Shown here piece after piece: positions 27,077 to 35,412 of a stretch of DNA of 64,000 nt. Position 1 is the first letter of the stretch. Each line of letters starts with the position of its first letter. Source of the stretch: Nocardiopsis suaedae (lineage in GTDB: Bacteria > Actinomycetota > Actinomycetes > Streptosporangiales > Streptosporangiaceae); contig NZ_JAQFWP010000002.1 in the NCBI RefSeq assembly GCF_027706745.1, positions 1 to 64,000 on the forward strand, written 5' to 3'. Under the pieces are notes generated by a model. It had not been told where the DNA came from and did not search any database. It saw nothing but the letters and a program-made list of their open reading frames with translations. Made by a program: the position numbers and the translations under genes.

Positions 27077-30000
27077 TCAGCCCGCGTTGACTTTTGCGTA
27101 ATGAAAGACATCTGCCGGAAGCGCGTGGTGGAGGTTCCATAGGATGCGCATGGGGAGCTCTCCTTCATGGCTGACGTATGTCATTGGGCCTGCGTACAGA
27201 TAGGCCGGTGCGGCCTTGTTAGGTCGAATGAATAGGTGAACCGTGACCCCTTGTTCGACATGGTTAATGTACCGCTGCCCTGTTGATGACGACTCTCGGG
27301 TTCTCCCCTGAGATTCCCATTGAAACTGATGCGGCGTGATGGCTCGATCGTGATACATGGTCGTGGGTTTGAAAGTTCGGTCCGACTTGTCGATAGTCAC
27401 AAAGAAGACATCGGACTTCTCGTTTTCAATCCAACGAACTCCCTCGACGGCCGAGCGTGTGTAGTCAACGCCAAACGCGCGCAGAACCTCATTGCGATTA
27501 TAGCTCGCATGAAGACGAAGAGGGAGATGGGAGATGGCGTCCACTGGAGTAGTTACTCGATGAATCCGCTCGTCCAAGATATCTGCGATTTCGAGAAGTT
27601 CTTCCCGGCGAGCCTCGTTGGTCCACAATCTTGCCATGTTTGCTTCCATGGCAGAGAGACGCTGATTTCCATTGATTAGACCATGAAGCATCGCTAGTAG
27701 CCGACTGTGGTGAAGATCGTTGTTGAGTTGCTTTGGCGGCTCGGGAGAAGTCAGTACATCCTTAATGAAGTTGAGTCGCTCGGTGTCATCCACATGGAGC
27801 ATACGCCCGAAGGCCCGCGCTAGTGCCTGATCGTCATCTCTGTCAGGGATCTCTCGATCGTCAAGGCCTGCCTCGCGAAGAAGGTCGGTCCAGCCACCAC
27901 GGTTTGGACCATAGAGGTCTTCGAGCTCTCTACCGGTTCTCTTTAGGTACTCAGCGAGATGTACTCGGCCCATACCTCTGAGATCGGCCGCAGCGTCCTT
28001 GAGCTTGAATTTGAGAGCTTGCTTGATGTTATCAAGGACAATTTTGCTGACTTCGCGGTCCAGGTCGATCGAGCATCCAGCGGGGAGCGTTGGAAATTCG
28101 GCTTGAATCTCGTTCTTGAGGTTTTCTCTCGAAATGCCGGTTAGAGCGGTGAAGCGCTTGTCGAACCTGAATTCCTTCCGCTGGTGGCCAACGAAGTCCA
28201 AGACTGTAAGGACTGGCTTGTCCTCAGTCAGTCGCAGGCCACGGCCCAACTGTTGAAGGAAGACGGTGGCACTCTCCGTCGGGCGCAGGAAGAGAATGGT
28301 GTTGATCGCGGGAATATCAACGCCTTCGTTGAACAAGTCCACCGTGAAGACGGCCTTGATGCGGCCGTCTCTAAGATCGCGAAGCGCTGCTTCGCGCTCA
28401 GGCGTGCTGAGCTGTCCCGTCACCGCCCGGGCCGGGACCCCTCGTTTCTCGAACTCCTGCGCCATGTACTTTGCATGGTTCACGCCGACGCAGAACCCGA
28501 CGGCCTTCAGGGTTGAGATGTCCGCCACTTTCTCTTGAAGCGCCTCGACAATCAGGTTCACGCGAGAGTCGAGTCCGACATAAACCTCACTCAGTGACTC
28601 CAGGTCGTATCCGACGCCCCTACGCCACGGAATATCGCTGAGGTCGACGTCGTCGTGGATCCCGAAATAATGGAAGGGGGAGAGCAGACCGCGTTCCAGT
28701 GCCTCCCAGAGCCGCAGCTCAACGGCGATCTTTCCGTCATCGAACCAATGGAGAATATCCTTCTCATCGGTCCGTTCGGGAGTCGCTGTCAGTCCGAGGA
28801 GTACTTTGGGGGCCACACGATCAAGGAGGTGGGCGTAGGTGGGCGCTTCAGCGTGGTGAAACTCATCGACAATAATCATGTCGAAGTGATTATTGGGAAG
28901 AGATTTAAGATGCTTGAGGGATTGCACCGACGCAAATACGTGCTGCCAGTGTTGAGGTCTATTTTCATCCACGAGGAGTTCGCCGAATGATCCATCCTTG
29001 AGGACTTCGCGAAATCTCTTGCGTGCCTGCTTGATAATTTCTTGTCGATGGGCGACGAAAAGAAGGGAATTAATCTTGCCCGACTTTTTTAGTCGTGCAT
29101 AGTCGAGTGCTGCAACGATGGTCTTCCCTGTCCCGGTAGCCATGACGACGAGGTTGCGGTACCGACCATGAACTTCGCGCTCGGCCTCGAGAGCCTCAAG
29201 GATCTCTCCCTGGTACGGGAAGGGGGTGATGTCGATATTGGCCACTGTGTCGACCTGATCGTCTTCACGTGCCCCAGCGTGAGAGAGCGCTGTGCGAAGT
29301 CGATCGTGGTCTCGCTCAGGATGGTATCTTTCAAATGAAAGATCATTCCAGTATTCTTCGAAAGTGGCTGCGAAAGTGTCGATGAGATGAGGCTGTTCGG
29401 CTCGGGCGAGGCGTACATTCCACTCCAGGCCATCGAGCATGGCCGAGCGGGAAAGATTGGACGATCCGACGTAGGCGGTGTCCATTCCTGAGTGACGGTG
29501 AAAAAGCCAAGCTTTGGCGTGCAGTCGCGTCCTCCTGGTGTCGTATGAGATAGAAATCTCAGCACCGAGCTCCTGAAGGCGGTCGATTGCTTGCACTTCG
29601 GTTGCGCCCATATAAGTTGTGGTGATTACGCGCAACTGACCTCCGCGCTCTAGAAAGGCGCGCAGGTGCGGTTCTATGAGCCGAAGCCCATGCCACTTGA
29701 TGAAAGCGCAAAGTAGATCGACCCGATCCGCCGAGTCGAGCTCCTTCGTGACCTCTCGTCCAATCTGAGGTTGATCGCGACCGTTGACGAGCAGCGCACT
29801 GGACGAAAACGGTATGTCCGGGCGCTTGGGAAATACACCTTTGTCGTCAGGAGTCATCTCACGAGCAATGCTCAGGAGGGGATCCTCTGCGTCGACAAGC
29901 TGGTCGTCCTCGGTGACGGCCTTGTCAGTCGCTTCCGCGAGGACGGCGCCAAGTTTGTTGACGATACGGACCTGGTCCTTGAAGCTCTCGTCGTTCTTAT

Positions 30001-30175
30001 CGACGAACGAGAGCGCGCGTTTGGTCAGCTCAGCCACGTGCTTGACGAGCAGGTCCTTGCCGTCGACATCCTTCAGCTTTCCGCGCTGTTGGAGTTCGTC
30101 ATCTACCTCTGCGAGGCGTCGCTGCAGCTCACGTGTGATGAGCCGCTCGTACACCCCAGGGGAAAGGTCGCTCAT
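27077..30175 (-). CDS. PLD nuclease - DEAD/DEAH helicase - DUF3427 protein
   Basis: A 1032-residue multidomain protein. After a helical N-terminus (1-120) comes a phospholipase-D-type nuclease domain (about 130-300) with the HxK motif in LHAKAW near 219 and VGSSNLSRSAM. A superfamily 2 helicase follows: Walker A ATGTGKT near 343-349, DEFHH in place of DEAH near 436, LTATPERTD, motif VI QQLGRGLR; then the C-terminal DUF3427 region (about 740-1032). This architecture is common in defence islands and I infer an anti-phage or nucleic-acid-restriction role. The gene has clearly lower GC and more mixed codon use than its neighbours and interrupts the conserved order between kinase and fumarase, both signs of transfer. 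ATG 30175 is chosen; no partner gene is present. Confidence 0.9.
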   Translation of the reverse strand: MSDLSPGVYERLITRELQRRLAEVDDELQQRGKLKDVDGKDLLVKHVAELTKRALSFVDKNDESFKDQVRIVNKLGAVLAEATDKAVTEDDQLVDAEDPLLSIAREMTPDDKGVFPKRPDIPFSSSALLVNGRDQPQIGREVTKELDSADRVDLLCAFIKWHGLRLIEPHLRAFLERGGQLRVITTTYMGATEVQAIDRLQELGAEISISYDTRRTRLHAKAWLFHRHSGMDTAYVGSSNLSRSAMLDGLEWNVRLARAEQPHLIDTFAATFEEYWNDLSFERYHPERDHDRLRTALSHAGAREDDQVDTVANIDITPFPYQGEILEALEAEREVHGRYRNLVVMATGTGKTIVAALDYARLKKSGKINSLLFVAHRQEIIKQARKRFREVLKDGSFGELLVDENRPQHWQHVFASVQSLKHLKSLPNNHFDMIIVDEFHHAEAPTYAHLLDRVAPKVLLGLTATPERTDEKDILHWFDDGKIAVELRLWEALERGLLSPFHYFGIHDDVDLSDIPWRRGVGYDLESLSEVYVGLDSRVNLIVEALQEKVADISTLKAVGFCVGVNHAKYMAQEFEKRGVPARAVTGQLSTPEREAALRDLRDGRIKAVFTVDLFNEGVDIPAINTILFLRPTESATVFLQQLGRGLRLTEDKPVLTVLDFVGHQRKEFRFDKRFTALTGISRENLKNEIQAEFPTLPAGCSIDLDREVSKIVLDNIKQALKFKLKDAAADLRGMGRVHLAEYLKRTGRELEDLYGPNRGGWTDLLREAGLDDREIPDRDDDQALARAFGRMLHVDDTERLNFIKDVLTSPEPPKQLNNDLHHSRLLAMLHGLINGNQRLSAMEANMARLWTNEARREELLEIADILDERIHRVTTPVDAISHLPLRLHASYNRNEVLRAFGVDYTRSAVEGVRWIENEKSDVFFVTIDKSDRTFKPTTMYHDRAITPHQFQWESQGRTRESSSTGQRYINHVEQGVTVHLFIRPNKAAPAYLYAGPMTYVSHEGELPMRILWNLHHALPADVFHYAKVNAG

Positions 30176-30274
30176 GCTCCTGACAGTATCGGCAGATCCC
30201 CCAAAGGGCGTAAGGCTTGAGAGGAGAGCCGCTCCGGCCCTCCGAGCCTGGGGCTCCACCGACGGGACAACAGA

Positions 30275-30304
30275 AAGGCCCTCGGTCTGACGACCGAGGG
30301 CCTT
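30275..30304 (-). terminator. Terminator after fumC
   Basis: A 13-bp stem AAGGCCCTCGGTC (30275-30287), loop TGAC, complement at 30292-30304, 18 bp past the fumC stop; it also isolates the island gene that follows on the same strand. Confidence 0.85.
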
Positions 30305-30322
30305 GCGCGATGTCCTGGAGGA

Positions 30323-31711
30323 CTACTTCGCGTTCGTCATCTTCAGGACGTCGAGGGCCTCGTCGAGCTGGGCCTCCGTCAGCTTGCCGTCGGTGACGTA
30401 CCCGCGCTCGATGACCACCTGGCGGATCGTCTTCCGCTCGGCGAGGGCCTGCTTCGCGACCTTGGCCGCCTCCTCGTAGCCGATGTAGCGGTTCAGCGGG
30501 GTCACGATCGACGGGGACGACTCCGCGTACTCCCGGCAGCGCTCCTCGTCGGCCTCCAGGCCGGCCACGCAGCGGTCGGCGAAGACGCGGGACACGTTGG
30601 CCAGCAGCCGCACCGACTCCAGGATGTTCCGGGCGATCATCGGCAGCTGCACGTTCAGCTCGAAGTTGCCGCTCGCGCCGCCGAAGGCCACCGCCGCGTC
30701 GTTGCCCACGACCTGCGACGACACCTGCAGCATCGCCTCGCACAGCACCGGGTTCACCTTGCCCGGCATGATCGACGAGCCCGGCTGCAGGTCCGGCAGG
30801 CGCAGCTCGCTCAGGCCCGTGCGCGGCCCCGAGCCCATCCAGCGGATGTCGTTGGCGAGCTTGGCGAAGCCCACCGCGATCGTCCGCAGCTGCCCCGACA
30901 GCTCGACCAGCCCGTCGCGCGCCCCCTGGGCCTCGAAGTGGTCCCGCGCCTCGCTCAGCGGAAGGCCCGTGGTCTGGGCGATCTCACCGATGACCCGCGG
31001 CGCGAAGCCCTCCGGCGTGTTGATGCCGGTGCCCACCGCGGTTCCGCCCAGCGGCAGCTCCGCGACGCGCGGCAGCACCGCCTTCAGGCGCTCGACGCCG
31101 TACCCGACCTGCGCGGCGTACCCCGAGAACTCCTGCCCCAGCGTCACCGGGGTGGCGTCCATCAGGTGCGTGCGCCCGCTCTTGACGACCCCGGCGAACT
31201 CCACGGCCTTGCGGTTCAGCTCGCCCTGGAGGTGCTCCAGCGCCGGAACGAGGTCGTTCACCACAGCGGAGGTGGCCGCGATGTGGATGGACGACGGGTA
31301 CACGTCGTTGGACGACTGCGAGGCGTTGACGTGGTCGTTCGGGTGCACGTCGAGCCCGGTGGCGTCCTTGGCGAGGGTCGCGATGACCTCGTTGCTGTTC
31401 ATGTTGCTCGACGTGCCCGAACCCGTCTGGAACACGTCGATCGGGAACTCGTCGTTCCACTTGCCCTCGGCGACCTCCAGGGCCGCCTGGCGGATCGCCT
31501 TGCCGAGCTCGTCGGAGATGACCCCCAGCTCGGCGTTGACCTTGGCGGCGGCGGCCTTGATGTGGCCGAGCGCCTCGATGTTCGCGGTCTCCAGCCCCTG
31601 GCCGGAGATCGGGAAGTTCTCCACCGCGCGCTGGGTCTGGGCCCGCCACTTGGCCTTAGCGGGGACCTGGACCTCGCCCATCGAGTCGTGCTCGATGCGG
31701 AACTCACTCAT
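30323..31711 (-). CDS. fumC: Class II fumarate hydratase
   Basis: A 462-residue tetrameric fumarase of the TCA cycle, converting fumarate and malate. Motifs: [15 protein letters not shown] near 94, [11 protein letters not shown], the [10 protein letters not shown] catalytic-His segment, and the mobile signature [12 protein letters not shown] with catalytic Ser near 317-328. Iron-sulfur cysteines are absent, as expected for class II. ATG 31711 has GGAGGT upstream. fumC-glpX-DUF4245 neighbourhood is conserved in actinobacteria. Confidence 0.97.
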   Translation of the reverse strand: MSEFRIEHDSMGEVQVPAKAKWRAQTQRAVENFPISGQGLETANIEALGHIKAAAAKVNAELGVISDELGKAIRQAALEVAEGKWNDEFPIDVFQTGSGTSSNMNSNEVIATLAKDATGLDVHPNDHVNASQSSNDVYPSSIHIAATSAVVNDLVPALEHLQGELNRKAVEFAGVVKSGRTHLMDATPVTLGQEFSGYAAQVGYGVERLKAVLPRVAELPLGGTAVGTGINTPEGFAPRVIGEIAQTTGLPLSEARDHFEAQGARDGLVELSGQLRTIAVGFAKLANDIRWMGSGPRTGLSELRLPDLQPGSSIMPGKVNPVLCEAMLQVSSQVVGNDAAVAFGGASGNFELNVQLPMIARNILESVRLLANVSRVFADRCVAGLEADEERCREYAESSPSIVTPLNRYIGYEEAAKVAKQALAERKTIRQVVIERGYVTDGKLTEAQLDEALDVLKMTNAK

Positions 31712-31838
31712 CGTTGAAAGACACCTCCAGGGAAACCTGCCCCCAAGATTGCCAGAAGTGGAGGTGGGGGGTGGGGCTGCCCCCGGCACAGTCCGCGCGT
31801 GACCTCGGGCGATGTGGGAGGGGTCACGCCGACGCATG

Positions 31839-31878
31839 AGGGGCGGGGCGCCGACGGCTGAGTCGGCGTCCCGCCCCT
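31839..31878 (-). terminator. Terminator after the LPMO gene
   Basis: A 17-bp stem (31839-31855 with 31862-31878, one G-U pair) and a 6-nt loop begins 14 bp past the LPMO stop on the minus strand. Confidence 0.85.
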
Positions 31879-31891
31879 ACGGCTTCACCTG

Positions 31892-32938
31892 CTAGGACCT
31901 GTGGGCGCCGGCGGAACGCCGCTTGCGGCCGATCGCGATGGCCGTGGCGCCGACCGCGATGGCGCCCGCCGCCGCCAGGAACAGCCCGGTCAGCGCCGAC
32001 CCGGTGACGGGGAGGGACTCCGAGGAGCCGTCGGCGGCCGTCTGGCCCGGACCGTCCTCTTCGCTCGACCCGCCCGACTCACCGGACGCGGGAGGAGCGG
32101 CCTCATCCGCAGGGGTGGGGTCGGCGTCACCGGTACCAGAAGTGCCGCCAGAATCGGCGCCCGACGCGAGCTGGGCCTCCTCGCCGGAGCCGGTGCCACC
32201 GGCGGTGCCGTCGGCGTGGCCGCCGTGCTCCCCATGGTCGCCGTGCTCCTCAGGAGCGAAGGGCTCACCGGCCCCCTCCGACGACGACGTCCCGGTCCCT
32301 TCACCGCCGAACTCCACGTCCGAGCAGGAGTAGAACGCCTCCGGGCTGTCCGTTCGCTGCCACACCGCGTAGATCAGGTGCTGCCCCGACTTGCCCTCGG
32401 GCAGCCGTCCCGTCAACTGATAGGCGCCGTCCACGACCTCGGGCTGGTCGACCCGCAGAAACGGCTCGTCCTCCAGCGCGTCCCAGGTGAGCTCCTGGTC
32501 CTGGCTCCACCCGTCCTTGGTCACGTAAAGCTCGAAGTACCCCTTGTGCGGTGCGCTCGCCGTGTAGCTGAACGTGTACTCGCCGCCCGACGGCAGCGCC
32601 GTGGTCTCCCACGCGCCGGGGTCGTCCAGGCCCGAATACTTCTCGCGTCCGGCGCTGCACAGCTCCCCGTCCGGGATGATCTCCCGGTGGCGCCCGTCGG
32701 CGTCGGGGATGTTGACCTCGTTCCAGTCGTACAGCGCTTGGGCGCCGTTCTCCTCGACGAGCCGCTTGCACACCTCGGACTGCGGGTTCTCGGGCCCTTC
32801 GGCGTAGCACGCGGCGATGCGACTGACCGGCTCGCCCATCGTGCCGTGGGCGGCGGCCGTCCCGGTCGCGGCGCCGACCAGGGCCAGTGCGGCCCCGGCC
32901 AGGACCGCCCCGGCGCGGGCCGTGCGTCCCTTGTTCAT
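31892..32938 (-). CDS. AA10 lytic polysaccharide monooxygenase with LPXTG anchor
   Basis: A 348-residue secreted copper monooxygenase of family AA10 that oxidatively cleaves chitin or cellulose. The signal peptide ends AAA at residue 30, so His31 of HGTMGEPVSR becomes the N-terminal copper-binding residue; the second brace His131 is in APHKGYF. The catalytic domain ends near 225 (CSDVEFGG). A Ser/Gly/Glu-rich stalk follows with a cluster EEHGDHGEHGGHADG of five His, then LPVTG at 309-313, a hydrophobic helix and an RKRRS tail, a sortase-sorting signal. Most actinobacterial LPMOs are released or carry a CBM; wall anchoring here is unusual. No sortase gene lies in the window. Confidence 0.92.
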   Translation of the reverse strand: MNKGRTARAGAVLAGAALALVGAATGTAAAHGTMGEPVSRIAACYAEGPENPQSEVCKRLVEENGAQALYDWNEVNIPDADGRHREIIPDGELCSAGREKYSGLDDPGAWETTALPSGGEYTFSYTASAPHKGYFELYVTKDGWSQDQELTWDALEDEPFLRVDQPEVVDGAYQLTGRLPEGKSGQHLIYAVWQRTDSPEAFYSCSDVEFGGEGTGTSSSEGAGEPFAPEEHGDHGEHGGHADGTAGGTGSGEEAQLASGADSGGTSGTGDADPTPADEAAPPASGESGGSSEEDGPGQTAADGSSESLPVTGSALTGLFLAAAGAIAVGATAIAIGRKRRSAGAHRS

Positions 32939-33415
32939 CGGTGCTTCTCCTCAGTTTGGACGGTAGCGGGGAACCGCGCGGCTGATCAGGCCGCGCGGCC
33001 GTCCGGGCTGGAGGGGACGACCTTCCGGGCTCGGTTCCAGCCCACCCGAAAGGTTCGGAGGAGGACTCTACACATCCGTGATGAGTATGCGGAGGATTGT
33101 CGGAAAAAGACCCCTTGACCTGCGGAGCTTGCGCATTCGGATCAGTAATGCTAAACAACCCTTCCGGTGGCGAACGGGTTTTTGTCATCCGAAATTTCCG
33201 CGATTGGGAAAAGGGGGCGCGGTCGGCGAAGGGGGACGTTCGTAGGCCCATTGACCTGGTCGGACAGGGGAGCACGCCGTGACTGCGCTCTGTGTGTGTC
33301 CGCATTCCCTCGGTGGCGCCCAGTGGTGTTCAGTGACGAACCCGTCCCGCTCCACAGCCCGTCACCGGCCGAAAAACCAGTGGGAGCGCTCACCTGAATT
33401 CTCTACCGTGTCCGT
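32939..33415. other. 477-bp divergent intergenic region
   Basis: Between the LPMO gene (minus) and the ABC operon (plus). It has lower GC than its surroundings around 33060-33240. No protein gene is supported. It contains a terminator-like hairpin with a T-run at 33157-33183, and a TTGACC at 33115 that could be a -35. Confidence 0.45.
33157..33183 (+). terminator. Intrinsic-terminator-like hairpin without an obvious gene
   Basis: AACCCTTC (33157-33164), a CGGTGGC loop and GAA-C-GGGTT (33172-33180) form a stem with one bulge, directly followed by three more T residues. Nothing is coded just upstream on this strand, so it may end a short RNA or attenuate the ABC operon. Confidence 0.4.
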
Positions 33416-34342
33416 ATGCCGTCATCATCACGAGGAGAACCCCCCGCCCTCACCCTTCGCGGGGTGGTCAAGTCCTATGGCGCCCTCCGCGCCGTCGACG
33501 GGCTCGACCTTGAAGTGCCGTCGGGCATCGTCCTAGGGCTCCTCGGCCCGAACGGGGCCGGGAAATCGACGACCATGCGCATGCTCACCGCCCAGACCCG
33601 CGCGGACGACGGGGAGATCACCATCCTCGGCCACTCCGTCCCCCGCGAGTCCAAGCGCGCGCGTGCCCTCATGGGCGTCGTGCCCCAGCACGACAACCTC
33701 GACGAGGAGCTGACCACCGCGGAGAACCTCCTGGTGTTCGCCCACCTCTACCGCGTCCCCAAGGCCGAGCGCGCCGAAGCGGTGGAGCGCGCGCTGCGCA
33801 TCGCCCACCTGGAGGACCGCCGCGACACCCGGGCCGACAAGCTCTCCGGCGGCATGCGGCGCCGACTGCTCATCGCCCGCGGCCTGGTGCACCGCCCCCG
33901 CCTCGTCCTCCTCGACGAGCCCACGGTCGGCCTGGACCCGCAGGTCCGCCAAGAGCTGTGGAGCCTGGTGACCAGCCTGCGGGACGAAGGCGTCACGGTC
34001 CTGATGTCCACGCACTACATCGAGGAGGCCGAACGCCTCTCCGACGAGGTCGCCCTCATGGCCAGGGGCCGCGTCGTCCGCCACGGCGTCCCCGCCGACC
34101 TCATCGCCCAGTACGCGGGCAAGACCGTCGAGGAGTTCCCCGCCGGAGCCGACGGCCACGAGGAACTGGAGCGCCGCGCGCAGGCCGCCGGGCTGCCCAC
34201 CCGCCGCACCGGCGCCGCCCTGGCGGTCATGCGCGCCGAGGAGATCACCGAGGGCCTCCGCGGCGAGCTGGGCCGGGGCGACGTGCGCCCCAGCAACCTG
34301 GAGGACGTGTTTGTGAGCCTGACCGGGGAGCGTGTGGAATGA
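33416..34342 (+). CDS. ABC exporter ATP-binding protein (NodI/DrrA type)
   Basis: A 308-residue ATPase of a two-component exporter. Walker A GPNGAGKST near 43-51, signature LSGGMRRRLLIARGL near 142, Walker B VLLDEPTVGLD near 164, and the H-loop STHYIEEAE. The C-terminal 80 residues form the DrrA/NodI accessory domain. It overlaps the permease gene by 4 bp. Such pairs export drugs, glycolipids or oligosaccharides; the cargo cannot be read from sequence. Confidence 0.92.
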   Translation: MPSSSRGEPPALTLRGVVKSYGALRAVDGLDLEVPSGIVLGLLGPNGAGKSTTMRMLTAQTRADDGEITILGHSVPRESKRARALMGVVPQHDNLDEELTTAENLLVFAHLYRVPKAERAEAVERALRIAHLEDRRDTRADKLSGGMRRRLLIARGLVHRPRLVLLDEPTVGLDPQVRQELWSLVTSLRDEGVTVLMSTHYIEEAERLSDEVALMARGRVVRHGVPADLIAQYAGKTVEEFPAGADGHEELERRAQAAGLPTRRTGAALAVMRAEEITEGLRGELGRGDVRPSNLEDVFVSLTGERVE

Positions 34343-35166
34343 GCGTGCAGGAGACCGCCGAGCGCCCGGAGGCGGCGCCCGCCGCGCGCACGGGACCGCC
34401 CGGGCGGTTCGAGCTGGCGCCCGTCAAGGGCGTCCTCACCCGTGAGTGGGCCCTGTACCGGCGCAGCTGGAAGCCGACCACCTTCGCCGCCGTCGTGGAG
34501 CCGGTCATCTTCCTGCTCGCGTTCGGCTTCGGACTGGGATCCCTGGTCGGGGTGGTCGCCGGGTACCGGTACCTGGACTTCATCGGCACCGGCATCGTCG
34601 CCACCTCGGTCCTGTTCACCTCCATCTACCCCGGCCTGATCGACACCTATGTGCGCCGGGTCTTCCAGCACACCTACGACGGCATGCTGGCCGCCCCGGT
34701 CGACGTGCGGGAGCTGGTGACCGGGGAGGCCGCGTGGATCGCCCTGCGCGCCGGGGTGTACGGCTGCGCCCCGCTGCTGGTGGCGATCGGCTTCGGGCTG
34801 CCCCCGGCCGCCGGGATGGTCGCCGTCCCGCTGATCGCCCTGGTCACCGGCTTCGGGTTCGCCCTGATGGGCATCTGGATGTCCGCCCTGGTGCCTTCGA
34901 TCAAGACCATCGACTACGTCATCTCGGGGCTGATCACCCCGATCTTCCTGGTGGCCGGCACCTTCTTCCCGCTGGACGAGCTGCCCGGGTGGGCGCAGTG
35001 GATCTCCAAGCTCAACCCGCTCTACCACTGTGTGGAGCTGGTGCGCGGGGCCGCGTTCGGCATCGGCACGGGCACGGCCGCGCTCCACTGGGCCGCACTG
35101 GCCGCCTTCGTCGTCGTCGCCTGGGGCCTGGCGGTGTTCCAGATGCGGCGGCGGCTGATCGACTGA
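34339..35166 (+). CDS. ABC-2 type permease (NodJ type)
   Basis: A 275-residue membrane protein with six helices and the ABC-2 signature region GTFFPLDELPGWAQWISKLNPLYHCVELVRG near the C-terminus, characteristic of NodJ/DrrB permeases. Starts at ATG 34339 inside the ATPase stop (ATGA), so the two are translated together and form the 2+2 exporter. Confidence 0.92.
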   Translation: MSVQETAERPEAAPAARTGPPGRFELAPVKGVLTREWALYRRSWKPTTFAAVVEPVIFLLAFGFGLGSLVGVVAGYRYLDFIGTGIVATSVLFTSIYPGLIDTYVRRVFQHTYDGMLAAPVDVRELVTGEAAWIALRAGVYGCAPLLVAIGFGLPPAAGMVAVPLIALVTGFGFALMGIWMSALVPSIKTIDYVISGLITPIFLVAGTFFPLDELPGWAQWISKLNPLYHCVELVRGAAFGIGTGTAALHWAALAAFVVVAWGLAVFQMRRRLID

Positions 35167-35350
35167 GGGCCGCCCCTCCCGTCGTCGACCGCGGGGGCCG
35201 TCCGGTTCGGGCACCTGGCGTGGTGGAACGGTCGCCGCCGAGGTCACCGGGTGGTGGAACCGCCACCTTCGTCGCCCCCTGGTCCACCGCGCCCGGCCTT
35301 CCCGGGGGCAACGGGCGGGATCAAGGGGCGGGGGCATCGGGACACGAAAG

Positions 35351-35389
35351 AGGCCGCGCCGGTGGAGCCGAAGCTCCCCGGCGCGGCCT
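35351..35389. terminator. Bidirectional terminator
   Basis: AGGCCGCGCCGG (35351-35362) pairs with 35378-35389, and an inner GGAGC-CGAA-GCTCC extends it to 17 bp with a tetraloop. It separates the convergent permease and DUF3352 genes. Confidence 0.88.
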
Positions 35390-35412
35390 TCAGCGCTCTC
35401 CGGAAGGGGGTG

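Noticed and set aside
26825-30322. The DUF3427 gene as part of an integrative element
   Set aside because: No integrase, tRNA gene or flanking direct repeats were found; only the composition shift supports transfer.
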